A DNA stretch of 64,000 nt from assembly GCA_949358305.1 (NCBI GenBank), contig OX442324.1:6607601-6671600 (forward strand). Direction: 5' to 3'. The translations under genes and the position numbers were made by a program. The notes beneath the pieces were generated by a model that saw only the letters and a program-made list of their open reading frames with translations, was not told the DNA's origin and searched no databases. This document shows, piece after piece, positions 12,035-22,489 of the stretch. The DNA is from Strigamia acuminata. Its lineage: Eukaryota > Arthropoda > Chilopoda > Geophilomorpha > Linotaeniidae. Numbering within the stretch: the first letter of the stretch is position 1; each line of letters begins with the position of its first letter.

Positions 12035-13626
12035 TACCGCAGTTTGGAGCAGAGGGGTTCGTCGCGACAACCGCTGCAGACAAAACCTTCGCTTCGGCCG
12101 AGTCGTTTGGTCCACGGCCGCCCCACGCACTCTTCGTGCACCGAGCATAAACACTCGGAGCATTTGATCCGCGGGTCGGCCACCCCGAGACAGTAGATAC
12201 TGTCGCAACCGGTTGCCTTGGAGCCAGCGGCACCACTCCGATCGTGGCGATACAGGGACGTCTGAAATTTGAAACGAGCGAATTTGTGAACGGATACGAG
12301 AAAGAAAGAAAGAAAGAAAGAAAGAAAAACGAGACAATACGGGACGAGATTTTTCGTTTCTTACCTTGAACGGTTGCGAAAACGGCCGCGAAGAAGATGA
12401 CCGCGACTGCGACCACGACTGCGACTGCGACTCCTTCGATCGCGACTCCTTCGATCGCGACTCCTTCGACTGCGACCGCGACCGCGACTGCGATCGCGAC
12501 CGCGACCGCGACTGCGACTGCGACCGCGACTGCGACTGCGACCGCGATTGCGACCGCGACCGCGACCGCGACCGCGACCCGGTGCCGCGACTGTGCCCGG
12601 GCGAGGGCTCGTGTTCGGCGTGTTCGAGTTCGAACTCACTTTCTCGCCGACGCTGTATCTCGCGACTCTGTGCGCGGATCATTTGGCCTTCGCACTCTAC
12701 CTTCGCGCGGTTCTTCTTGCGGACTTCGCGGCGAGCGCGTTCCTCATCATCGTCGTCGTCGCGGACGAGCGGGATGCCGGGTACCCGACTACGCACGAAA
12801 GTGAAGCCGCGTACGGTGATGGGATCGCGCGAGAGGTCGACGTCGTATTCTCGGGACTTGCTGGTGGCACCGGCACCGGCACCACGATCGGGGCGGGCGC
12901 CGGTGAAGAGGTCGGCACCACTGTCCTCGGCGCCGTCGTCGTCGCCGCCGCTGCTGCTGCTGCTGTTGCTATTGTCGTCTGCACGTTTAATGGATCCGGC
13001 GTGTTTAGCGGCAACAACAGTAGATTTGGCGCGTTGCTCGGTGGTGGGTTTGGCACGTTGCTCGGCGGCGGATTTGGCGCGTTGCTCGGCGGCGGATTTG
13101 GCGCGTTGCTCGGCGGCGGATTTGGCGCGTTGCTCGGCGGCGGATTTGGCGCGTTGCTCGGCGGCGGATTTGGCGCGTTGCTCGGCGGCGGATTTGGCGC
13201 GTTGCTCGGCGGCGGATTTGGCGCGTTGCTCGGCGGCGGATTTGGCGCGTTGCTCGGCGGCGGATTTGGCGCGTTGCTCGGCGGCGGATTTGGCGCGTTG
13301 CTCGGCGGTGCGAAGAGCAGTTGCAGCAGCGGGGGCAATGCGAAAGGTACCAGCGAGAGGAGAGGGACGCGGGGAAGGGAAAGAAGCGGGCATGGAAAAC
13401 AAGCCCCTGACTTTGTCCTTTCCGAAGAGGAGATCCAGCACCGGGCGTTGTTGCACCATGTCGATGGCTTCCTGAAAAAGAAAACGAACGAGTCAATTCG
13501 ATCGATAGATTGATCGAGTCCTCGACGCGAGTCAGTCACGCACGTTCGACATCCACTTCGTGTACCCTTCCTTCATCAGGTCCAAGTTGCTTTGTTCTAC
13601 TGGGATGACTACCTGTGTGTGTGTGT

Positions 13627-13722
<96 letters not shown>

Positions 13723-16700
13723 GTGAATAAAAAATTAAAATAATCAATGAACGAACGAATAAACCGAGGCGTTTTTCTTTCACCTTCTTTTCTGCCTCGC
13801 CCTTTCGTCGTTTCGGTTGATCCGGGACACGTTGCGGCGCCGGGCGTTTCGGCGCCGGTAGTTTCGGTTCGTCGCATCCCCTTTGGTCGATGCTCGACCT
13901 TATCGTCGCGATCGGTACGTAAAATTTATGTTTCGTCCAAAGATGTTGCTGTTACATAAAGAGATAATTGTTAGACGTTAAAATCTGATAATTGAATTGT
14001 ATAACATTGTTTAAATACGAGAATTTAGAGTCTTAAGTCGAAATTGTGAAAGCATATTTGTGTCAGTAAATGGTTTGATATATGTTGATCGTTTATTGTA
14101 TAAACTGGATGAATTTCGGCTTATTTGATGTAAAATGTTATAGTGTTGTTGCTTGTATGCGGTACGAGGGCGCCACACGAAATGTGTTAATGTTCTCGTA
14201 ACGTGTTAGTCTGTGGTGATGATGTCAAAGCAATGACATCATCGTGGTGAGAGATTGTATCTTTATTTATTATCTTTTTCGTTTTGTCATAAGATTTGTA
14301 CTGTGTGTAAATTCAATGACGTCACCAGAATAAAAGTCATTCATTCTGTTTTAGTTTTCAACCGTGTACGTGTGTTTTTCTTCTGCCAGACACCTCATTA
14401 TACATTCATGAAAATAGGCCCAGATTGGACCAACTTCACCTATTTTCTAGGCATGGAAAACTAACAGTTTTGGACATTACATTTAAGATTCAACTACATT
14501 TGAACACAGCTTGGATTGTGAAACCCAGACATTGGTTTCACATTGGTTAATATGTGATAATATAACATTATCACATGTGAGTACATTTATTTTACAAAAC
14601 TTTATATTTATTTTCGTTGTATTTCACGTTGAATACACGTCCCGAGGAGCGAACGTTTCCACAACGCGAACGACGCCGAGCATACGCATCGCCGGAAAGC
14701 CTAACGACGCGCCGCCCGACGTTTGACGATTTATTGGATAGGACATTCATATATCGGGTATTTTATTATTTCCACTGCGTTTATGAATATTTTGGCGAGT
14801 GTCCTACATGGTAGCAGAGGATGGTTCTGCTAAAACCCGATATCGACGGAAAATAGCGACGATACGACGGAAAAATGGCGTCGAAGGGAAGCGCGGCGTC
14901 GGCGGCGGCAGGAATCGCGCCGCTTGACAAAAACAACTACGAGACGTGGAAAGTGGACGTTCAATTGTTGCTTCAGGAACTCAATTTGTGGGGATTCCAC
15001 GACGAAACAATTAAAGCGCCGCCGGATGGAACGTCGGCAGCGGATTTGGCGAAATACGAGAAGCGGAAAGCTCGTGCACGTGGAATTTTGTGCAACAGCG
15101 TCGCAACCAGACTGAAACCGTCGCTGTTAAAGCTGGATACATCGAAAGAGGTATGGGATTACCTGAAAAAGCTGCATGAACCCACGTCAGTCGCGAGAAA
15201 TGCAAAGATTCTCGAGGATTTCTACACGATACGTTGCGGCGATAAAGAGGAAGTCGATACGTTTATCACACGTGTCGAATTGGCAGCCGACGAATTGAAA
15301 TCAATAAAACAAGAGCCGAATGACAAAGTAAAAGCCTATACTTTAATAAATAGAATTCGTAAAGACTACGAACATCAAGTGCAGGCTATTTACCAGTGGA
15401 GTGACGGGGACTTCACGTTTGATAAAGTTTCCGAGGCATTGCTTGCCGAGAGTGCACGTCGTCGATACACGACAGGAACGAGTTCTCCAACGATGGAATC
15501 CAGTGCTCTCAGTGTCAGTGCTTCCAACAATCAGCAAGGATCGAGGAAACAAGACAACAAAGGAGGTAAGAGCAACTTTTCCAATATTTTATGTTACAAT
15601 TGCCACGAAAAGGGACATATTGCACGGAACTGTCAAATGCCAAATACAAAACAACAGGACAACACTCGTGGACGTGGCAAAGGGCGCGGACAGCCCCAAC
15701 GAGGCAAGGGTTTGCGTGGAGCCTTTTATGCATCATTTTTGGGGGAAAGTGTGTCCAATTCAATTGAAAAAGTATGTGATGAGGACGCATGGTTTGTGGA
15801 TTCCGGCGCATCAGACCATGTATGTGGAAAATTGGAATATTTTCAGACTTTCAAGTCATTACCTCCAACCAAATTACAATTGGGCCAGGGCACAGCTAGT
15901 ATTACTGGCTGTGGTGCTGTAAACATCAGCACATTTGCGAATGGAATCCACAACCATGTGGACTTAATAAATGTGTATTTTGTCAAGGGTTTCAAACGCA
16001 ATTTAATTTCGAGTGCTAAAATTGATGAAGCAGGGTTCAATCAACACATTTACAATGGTGTGTTGAGAGTGTATTTACAAAACAACAAAGAGTGTTTATT
16101 GTTAGCGAACAGGCAGACAGATGGATTGTATCGTGTCCAAGGCCAGGTTCAAATGAATCAAAATGTGTCAAATACCATTGTTAATCCAATTTCACAAAAT
16201 GTTACCCAGGTTTTACCATTGATTGAACAAAATGTTGTAAAACGAATTGAGCAATTGCAGAGCAAGAGTCCAAATTATGAAATTGTTTCCCAACAACCTG
16301 CACCTGTTGTGCAAAGTTTTGCAGTTTCGGTCGACACGTGGCATAAGCGTTTTGCCCACATGCATGTTCAGGGGCTAGCCACGTTGTTGAAAAGTGAGGA
16401 GACCACGGGATTAGATTTCACAGGAAATCTAAACAATTTTGCGTGCGATTCATGCAGAATTGCAAAATCAACCCGTGCTAATTACAAAGTTAGAGATGAT
16501 CGCGAGCGTGGGGAACCGCTTGAATTGTTGCATATAGACGTGTGGGGGCCCAACCCCACAACATCACTGGGTGGTGCACGTTATCTGTTGTGCATTGTTG
16601 ATGATGCAACGCGTTTTTCGTGGGTTTATCCTATGAAAACAAAAGATGAGGCCTTTCCGATTTTTAAAACATTCTTGGCGCGCGTTGAGCGCCGTTCAAA

Positions 16701-19700
16701 TAGGAAAGTTCATGAAATTAGAACGGATCGGGGTGGAGAGTTTTGCAGCAAGGAATTTGATTCTTTTCTGCAACAAAAGGGCATTGGTGCCCAAAGAACA
16801 AACCCGTACTCAGCACAAATGAACGGCATTGCGGAGCGATTAAACCGCTCAATATTAAACAATGTGCGCGCAATAATTGAGGATACAAATTTGCCGTGGA
16901 TTTTGTGGGCAGAATTGGCTGTCAGCTACATTTATTTAAAGAACAGGTATCCACATTTATTTGCGAAGGGACAAATTCCTTACATTAAATTCAGACAAAG
17001 AAGCATGGCAGTGAAGCATTTACGTGCAATTGGCTCGTTATGTTTCGTACATATTCCCAAACCCAAAAGAGCTAGCAAACTCGACTCAAGAGCATGGAAG
17101 GGCATACTGGTGGGGTATGCATTCACTACAAGGGGTTATAGGGTTTGGAATCCAATTACAAATGAGGTAGTCGAAACAAAACATTTAGTCATTGATGAGT
17201 CCAGGGACTGGAAGTCCTTTAATGCTGTGGACATAAATGTTCAACAACCAGATTTGGATACAAATGGTTACGATTCGGATGAGAGTGGGTTGTATCAACA
17301 GGAATTCCATGATCCGATGCCACCCACTACACCACCGGGTTCGCCTCCCGTTATGCGTAAAGTCCCAGCACCCCTCGCGCAGGTCCCACCACAAGTGGGA
17401 CCAATGGCCCAAGCGCCTATTCCCACACAGCCAGTCCAAGGGGGGGCAAAAGTTAAGAAACCTCGAATTGCCACCCGAACCACAGATGCAGATGGGTGGG
17501 ATAGGGAGCAAGTGACCAGGCAAGGAGGTGTTACAGCTGGGAGAATTGATGTGCTGTTTTACGCACCAGATGGCACAGGGCCTTTGAAAACAAAGAAAGA
17601 TGTTGAAGCGTATTGCCGGGGAAATAGGATATTTTTCAATCCATTAAAATTCGATTTCACCCCAGTGAAGGAGCCCATCAATACAATCGAGCAATCGTCC
17701 GACGAGGAACCAATGGAGACGGTTCTCACTGCAACGACACCTCCCATCAGCGTGTATTGTGCTGTCACGCAGCCCAAAACATACGAGGAGGCAGCTTCCT
17801 CGCCTCAATCTAAAGAATGGAGAGAGGCGATGGAAGAGGAGATTGAAACATTACAAGAAAGAGAAGTGTACGAGGAGGTGCCGCGACCGAAGGCCAAGGT
17901 CTTGGGTCACAAATGGGTATACAAGTTGAAACCAGACGAAGATGGCAATATTGTGAGATATCGTGCCAGGGTAGTCGCACAAGGGTTTAGACAAACGCAA
18001 GGTGTGGACTACACAGAAGTGTTCTCGCCGGTCGTAAATTTCACATTAATCCGACTGTTTTTCTGTTTATTGGTGATCTTGCGTGGCTGGGTCGACGTCC
18101 ATCTGGACGTCAAATGCGCGTACCTTTACGGCAAATTAGATTGTCCCATACATATGGAGATCCCGCAAGGATTCAAAACACCGGGAACGGACAATGTTTG
18201 GCTCCTGTACAAATCATTGTACGGATTACACCAATCCGGCAGGATGTGGTTCGAGGAGTTAAATACCAGTCTGCTGGATTTGGGTTTCACCAAAGTGATT
18301 GGATGCAATTGCGTTTACACTTTTGATCGCAATGCCGTCCTCTTGATATACGTGGACGACATGATTTTGTTTGCAAAAGATGTGGAAACCCAGAGCGCCC
18401 TAATTGACCTCATTAAACAAAAATTCAACATTGTGAACTTGGGTCGGATCACAAAATTGCTAGGTGTGAAATTTTATCGTGAGAATGGGAAGGTATGCCT
18501 CCACCAGAAGCATTTCATAGATAAGTTGGCTGTGAAATTCAACTTGACTCAAAATACGAAAGTGAGAGTTCCTATTGCAGCCGGGTCAACGTTTAATCAC
18601 AATGTTAAAGAAGTTGATCCGAACTCAGACTTTCCATATCGTTCGCTGGTCGGGAGTTTGATGTTCCTCGCGTCCAGGACAAGGCCGGACATTTTATATT
18701 CCACAATATACATGTCCCAATTTAACACAAGCTACACTCAGAAACACGTCAAGGCTCTTGTGCAAATTGCTCAATACGTTGTGAATACTAAAAATTATTG
18801 TGTTAATTTATCAAAGTGTATAAATACAGATTTGCGCATTTACACCGATGCTTCCTGGGCGACGGACCTCCATCACTGCAAGAGTTTTGGGGGGTTTGCA
18901 TTGTTTATGGGCGATGCCCTCATTAGTTGGGGTTGTCGGAAACAAAGTTCCGTCGCGTGCAGTACTATGGAGGCGGAATATTTGGCGCTAGTTCACGCCG
19001 TCCAGGAAGGATATTGGCTATCCAGCATATTCGAAAGCTGTGTGCTTTTTGATTATATTAATATGCCAATAGTGTATTCGGATTCGTTGTCATCGATACA
19101 ATTTGTGGAAAATGATCTTGAAAATTCTAAAACTAAACATATCCGAATACGCTATTGCTTCTTAAGAGACTGGTTCGAGAAAAAGTATTTCTCAATTGAG
19201 AAAATTCCGACAAAATGGAATTTAGCAGATTTGTTCACAAAGTGGCTGCCTCAGGACCGGTTAAAAGACTTGTGTGCAGATATGTTGGATGTTTGAATCA
19301 AGATATAACGTGTAACATTTAAGGAGGTGATTGTTACATAAAGAGATAATTGTTAGACGTTAAAATCTGATAATTGAATTGTATAACATTGTTTAAATAC
19401 GAGAATTTAGAGTCTTAAGTCGAAATTGTGAAAGCATATTTGTGTCAGTAAATGGTTTGATATATGTTGATCGTTTATTGTATAAACTGGATGAATTTCG
19501 GCTTATTTGATGTAAAATGTTATAGTGTTGTTGCTTGTATGCGGTACGAGGGCGCCACACGAAATGTGTTAATGTTCTCGTAACGTGTTAGTCTGTGGTG
19601 ATGATGTCAAAGCAATGACATCATCGTGGTGAGAGATTGTATCTTTATTTATTATCTTTTTCGTTTTGTCATAAGATTTGTACTGTGTGTAAATTCAATG

Positions 19701-21268
19701 ACGTCACCAGAATAAAAGTCATTCATTCTGTTTTAGTTTTCAACCGTGTACGTGTGTTTTTCTTCTGCCAGACACCTCATTATACATTCATGAAAATAGG
19801 CCCAGATTGGACCAACTTCACCTATTTTCTAGGCATGGAAAACTAACAGTTTTGGACATTACATTTAAGATTCAACTACATTTGAACACAGCTTGGATTG
19901 TGAAACCCAGACATTGGTTTCACATTGGTTAATATGTGATAATATAACATTATCACATGTGAGTACATTTATTTTACAAAACTTTATATTTATTTTCGTT
20001 GTATTTCACGTTGAATACACGTCCCGAGGAGCGAACGTTTCCACAACGCGAACGACGCCGAGCATACGCATCGCCGGAAAGCCTAACGACGCGCCGCCCG
20101 ACGTTTGACGATTTATTGGATAGGACATTCATATATCGGGTATTTTATTATTTCCACTGCGTTTATGAATATTTTGGCGAGTGTCCTACAGTTGCCTCAG
20201 GTCATCCGGCTGCGTGTCGCACAAAGGGCAGTCGGACGCGTGCTCCGTCGTCGAAAACAGTTCCTGTCGGGTAAAAAAAACAAAAAAAACAAAAACATAC
20301 GATTTGTTCAGCGACGACACCGAGAGACCGCGCGAGGAAACACATGCATACATACGTACCTGGCAAAAGCCGTCGAATGTGCCGATGTGGCCGCGCAGCA
20401 ATTGCCTGGCCGCCTCAAAGTCTCTGGCTACGGTGTGCACACTCCGCCAGTGATCGCCAATGTCCTTGAGTGGGCCAGCCGGTTTCCATCCGCCCCCATC
20501 GCCGTCGTCGTCGTCGCCGTCGCCGTCGTCGTCGTCGTAGGCGTAGTTCGCGCGCTTCCTGCGGCACAGCCAACACATCCCCACCCTGCTGTGAACGGGC
20601 TTGTCCTGAACGAAGAAGAAGAAGAAGAAGAAGAAAAAACGAGTGAATCGACGACACGGGCGGGCGCCGTTGCTCACCTTCGCAGAGTCGTAGGAGCCAA
20701 AGTCTGTTTGTTGCGACTGCGACCCGCTGGGAGGGACTGGGAGCATCGCCTCGAGAGCCCCCAGTCTTTCGCCGTGGTTGGCGAGGTTCGACCTCAATTC
20801 TTCCAGTTCAACTTCCAGGGTGTTGATCTTGGCTTGCATGGCTTCGACCTCGCGCCCCGTTGCCCCGTCACCGCCGCTGTTGCCGTCGTTGGCTTCGTTG
20901 CCGCCGTTGCCGTTGTCGCCGCCACCGCCGTTGTTGCCATTGCCATTGTCGCTGTCGTCGTCGTTGTCGCTGTCGAGTCGTCTATCGAAAAACGAAAACG
21001 AATGTAAATGGTATCCCGCACGAACCCGGTCGCGCCGTGGTACTTACATTGGACGGGGTTTGCGTACACCTTCCAATCCGGACAACGTGCTCGGAAACGA
21101 CTGGCTGGCGCCCGGGTCCGCGCTCTCGGTTCCCGCTGTTCCGTTCGGCGACGACAAAACGTGCACCACCTCCTCGGCGCCTGTTTCCGCGTGGGTCTCC
21201 GTGACACCTCCGCCCTCGGGGTTCACTCCCGTCCGTTCTTCGCCCACTCCTCGTTGCTCGTCGTCCAT
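11440..21268 (-). CDS. PHD / C2H2-like protein gene, split by a copia element
   Basis: Minus-strand exons are 21268-21048, 20981-20678, 20605-20360, 20263-20191 plus 13944-13784 (one exon cut by the copia element), 13612-13544, 13471-12365, 12261-12038, 11936-11753 and 11682-11440. All have GT-AG borders and compatible phases, about 944 codons, with the 3' end not found. In order it encodes an acidic start, a coiled coil, two finger-like motifs (CWLC...HWRSVH and CPLC...HLWTKH), an array of EQRAK repeats, an Arg-Ser-rich stretch, a C4HC3 PHD finger (exon 7), a Cys/His segment, and a region (VLVPEYMVRLIAATEDIDRDHAEFLLEY) written here only as resembling RTC4-like domains. PHD fingers usually read histone tails, so a chromatin role is plausible. 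The insertion should disrupt this allele unless it is removed or spliced around. Confidence 0.65.
11984..12028 (+). repeat. Poly-A run in an intron
   Basis: A run of about 38 A residues on the plus strand (poly-T in gene sense) lies beside the exon 7 donor of the PHD gene. Confidence 0.85.
13020..13312 (-). repeat. 24-bp coding minisatellite (EQRAK repeats)
   Basis: About 12 copies of a 24-bp unit (sense GCCGAGCAACGCGCCAAATC plus four bases) encode repeated AEQRAKSA octapeptides in exon 6 of the PHD gene. The central copies are identical at the DNA level; only the outer units differ (TEQRAKST, AEQRAKPT). This points to recent expansion or homogenisation. Confidence 0.92.
13613..13720 (+). 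repeat. GT/GA microsatellite touching a splice acceptor
   Basis: A short GT run and about 45 GA units (CT and CA in gene sense) directly precede the AG acceptor of exon 5 of the PHD gene, so the repeat supplies the polypyrimidine tract. Confidence 0.88.
13945..13949. repeat. Copia target-site duplication, left
   Basis: GTTGC precedes the left LTR and is repeated at 20191-20195 after the right LTR, a 5-bp duplication typical of Ty1/copia integration. Confidence 0.95.
13950..14808 (+). repeat. Copia 5' LTR
   Basis: This 859-bp repeat matches 19332-20190 with no difference noticed on reading. It ends directly before the primer-binding site. Confidence 0.95.
14218..14337 (+). promoter_or_regulatory. 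LTR promoter candidate with CRE-like sites
   Basis: A perfect 10-bp inverted repeat GATGATGTCA / TGACATCATC (14218-14227 and 14234-14243) is followed by a consensus cAMP-response element TGACGTCA (14317-14324). A TATA-like ATAAAAG lies at about 14331-14337. The same arrangement recurs in the 3' LTR near 19600-19720. Binding by bZIP (CREB/ATF) factors is inferred from motif identity only. Confidence 0.5.
14809..14826 (+). other. Copia primer-binding site (initiator tRNA-Met)
   Basis: TGGTAGCAGAGGATGGTT follows the LTR with no spacer and is complementary to the 3' end of animal initiator tRNA-Met, the usual primer of many copia elements. Confidence 0.85.
14875..19296 (+). CDS. Copia gag-pol polyprotein (1473 aa)
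   Basis: A single uninterrupted frame encodes, in order, a copia-type Gag, a CCHC zinc knuckle (CYNCHEKGHIARNC, about residue 240), an aspartic protease (WFVDSGASDH, about 305), an integrase with an HHCC zinc region (about 490-540) and the three acidic residues in IDVWGP, RTDRGGEF and QMNGIAERLN, a reverse transcriptase with YVDD (about 1158), and an RNase H (IYTDASW and STMEAEYLAL). The protease-integrase-RT order is diagnostic of Ty1/copia. The ATG at 14875 lies about 50 bases past the primer site. No stop or frameshift was seen, so it may be functional. Gag and Pol share one frame, so their ratio must be set by processing or RNA-level control. Confidence 0.95.
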   Translation: MASKGSAASAAAGIAPLDKNNYETWKVDVQLLLQELNLWGFHDETIKAPPDGTSAADLAKYEKRKARARGILCNSVATRLKPSLLKLDTSKEVWDYLKKLHEPTSVARNAKILEDFYTIRCGDKEEVDTFITRVELAADELKSIKQEPNDKVKAYTLINRIRKDYEHQVQAIYQWSDGDFTFDKVSEALLAESARRRYTTGTSSPTMESSALSVSASNNQQGSRKQDNKGGKSNFSNILCYNCHEKGHIARNCQMPNTKQQDNTRGRGKGRGQPQRGKGLRGAFYASFLGESVSNSIEKVCDEDAWFVDSGASDHVCGKLEYFQTFKSLPPTKLQLGQGTASITGCGAVNISTFANGIHNHVDLINVYFVKGFKRNLISSAKIDEAGFNQHIYNGVLRVYLQNNKECLLLANRQTDGLYRVQGQVQMNQNVSNTIVNPISQNVTQVLPLIEQNVVKRIEQLQSKSPNYEIVSQQPAPVVQSFAVSVDTWHKRFAHMHVQGLATLLKSEETTGLDFTGNLNNFACDSCRIAKSTRANYKVRDDRERGEPLELLHIDVWGPNPTTSLGGARYLLCIVDDATRFSWVYPMKTKDEAFPIFKTFLARVERRSNRKVHEIRTDRGGEFCSKEFDSFLQQKGIGAQRTNPYSAQMNGIAERLNRSILNNVRAIIEDTNLPWILWAELAVSYIYLKNRYPHLFAKGQIPYIKFRQRSMAVKHLRAIGSLCFVHIPKPKRASKLDSRAWKGILVGYAFTTRGYRVWNPITNEVVETKHLVIDESRDWKSFNAVDINVQQPDLDTNGYDSDESGLYQQEFHDPMPPTTPPGSPPVMRKVPAPLAQVPPQVGPMAQAPIPTQPVQGGAKVKKPRIATRTTDADGWDREQVTRQGGVTAGRIDVLFYAPDGTGPLKTKKDVEAYCRGNRIFFNPLKFDFTPVKEPINTIEQSSDEEPMETVLTATTPPISVYCAVTQPKTYEEAASSPQSKEWREAMEEEIETLQEREVYEEVPRPKAKVLGHKWVYKLKPDEDGNIVRYRARVVAQGFRQTQGVDYTEVFSPVVNFTLIRLFFCLLVILRGWVDVHLDVKCAYLYGKLDCPIHMEIPQGFKTPGTDNVWLLYKSLYGLHQSGRMWFEELNTSLLDLGFTKVIGCNCVYTFDRNAVLLIYVDDMILFAKDVETQSALIDLIKQKFNIVNLGRITKLLGVKFYRENGKVCLHQKHFIDKLAVKFNLTQNTKVRVPIAAGSTFNHNVKEVDPNSDFPYRSLVGSLMFLASRTRPDILYSTIYMSQFNTSYTQKHVKALVQIAQYVVNTKNYCVNLSKCINTDLRIYTDASWATDLHHCKSFGGFALFMGDALISWGCRKQSSVACSTMEAEYLALVHAVQEGYWLSSIFESCVLFDYINMPIVYSDSLSSIQFVENDLENSKTKHIRIRYCFLRDWFEKKYFSIEKIPTKWNLADLFTKWLPQDRLKDLCADMLDV
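19332..20190 (+). repeat. Copia 3' LTR
   Basis: This is the second 859-bp LTR, preceded by a purine-rich tract and followed by the GTTGC duplication (20191-20195). Confidence 0.95.
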
Positions 21269-22280
21269 TTTCGTCGATCAATCGCCTACTTATAAACGAA
21301 TTGGTCGTTTAATCAATTAATTGGTTAATTCATTAGACCGATTAACGGACGAACGGACGGACAAATAATAGCGCCGCGAGTAGTAACCACAAAACCAACG
21401 TTGAATCTAGTCGTTTGATATCGACGGGGTTTCCCCCCTCCTCCGTGCTCACGCACGCTGTCCCGCATGGCACGCCGTTTTTATTCGCCCGTTCCGTTTC
21501 TTCTCTCGTTTGTTTGTTTTTTTTTTAAGAAATAATGCGATTGGATAGCCTTACTTACTCGTTTGTTCGTTTTTTTTTTGTTTGTTTGTTTGTTTGTTTT
21601 TCCCACTCTACGGAGTCCAGCGAACCGATATATGTACGCGTGTGCGTCGCGAAGAAGGAGAAGGGCACAACAATGGCGGGAAAAAGCTTGATCCGCTGTT
21701 CACCTCGATGTCACGGCGCTGCGACGCGACGCTCGGCGATGCGAATTAAAAAGAAAAAATGAAACAAAATAAAACAAAGTGAAACAATAAAATGAAACGA
21801 AACGAAACAAAATAAAATGAAACGAATAAACGATCGGCGTTTTGAATCGTGCCGCGTCATGTTGCCCGGTTGCGCCACCGGGTGCCCGCGCAGCGCTCGG
21901 CGCTCGGTGTTCGGTGTTCGGCCCGTCCCGTGAACGGGGAGGAGAAGAACGAAGCGGGGACTACGGGTTCGGGTTAGGCGCCGACGGCGTGGTTGATCGA
22001 TTATATTTTCTCGCTTTCTATTTATCTTCTCGTAAGAGTTGTAAAGGCGTATAAAGAATAAACAATTGGAGCGAAAAGTAAACGGTCTTTTTATTTGTGT
22101 ACATTTGTAAAATTTGAAAATTTTTCTTAAAACTAAGCGTGAATAAACGAGCGAAAAAAATGAGGCGGGCTCGCGCGACGGGCGACGGGTCTAGTTGTCG
22201 CATTAGTCGGTCCTGGTCGAGGAGCAGTCTGTCTGTCCTTAACGGTCAAAATGAGAATGGCACCGAAGAGACTCCGTACA
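21269..22280. other. Upstream region of the PHD gene
   Basis: No gene is clearly supported. TTTG repeats lie near 21580, AAAACG/AAAT-type repeats at 21740-21835, a GC-rich stretch at 21840-21985 has a CCCGGT/ACCGGG hairpin, and an AATAAA lies near 22056. Weak open frames occur but lack splice or family support. Confidence 0.45.
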
Positions 22281-22362
22281 TTATTCGATGTGAAATCTGA
22301 AATCTGAAATCTGAAATCTGAAATCTGAAAAATCTGAAAAACCTGAAAAACCTGGGACCCGT
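22281..22362 (+). repeat. Short minisatellite (ATCTGAA units)
   Basis: About seven copies of GAAATCTGAA-type units grade into GAAAAACCTG, just before the ten-unit array. Confidence 0.85.
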
Positions 22363-22489
22363 GAAAACCCGAAATCTGAAAACCGATTGATTGGTCGGTC
22401 GATCAATCAATCGATCGATCGATCGGTGGACGGTTGGCTGCCTGCCCCACCCACCCGCGACGATTGGCCCCACCGGCCGGCGGTGGCCC

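Larger units (their letters stand above)
13950..20190 (+). mobile_element. Complete Ty1/copia LTR retrotransposon (6241 bp)
   Basis: Two 859-bp LTRs that look identical (13950-14808 and 19332-20190) begin TGTTACATAA and end GTGTCCTACA. A primer-binding site follows the left LTR, one long gag-pol frame fills the interior, and AAGGAGGTGAT precedes the right LTR as a polypurine tract. The 5-bp duplication GTTGC flanks it. Everything expected of an autonomous, recently inserted element is present. It lies in the opposite orientation to the PHD gene it interrupts. Confidence 0.95.

Noticed and set aside
12366-13513. Plus-strand Asp/Arg-rich and Gly-Ala-Leu-rich frames opposite the PHD gene
   Set aside because: They are antisense readings of the EQRAK minisatellite and the Arg-Ser region, and the minus strand has the splice sites.
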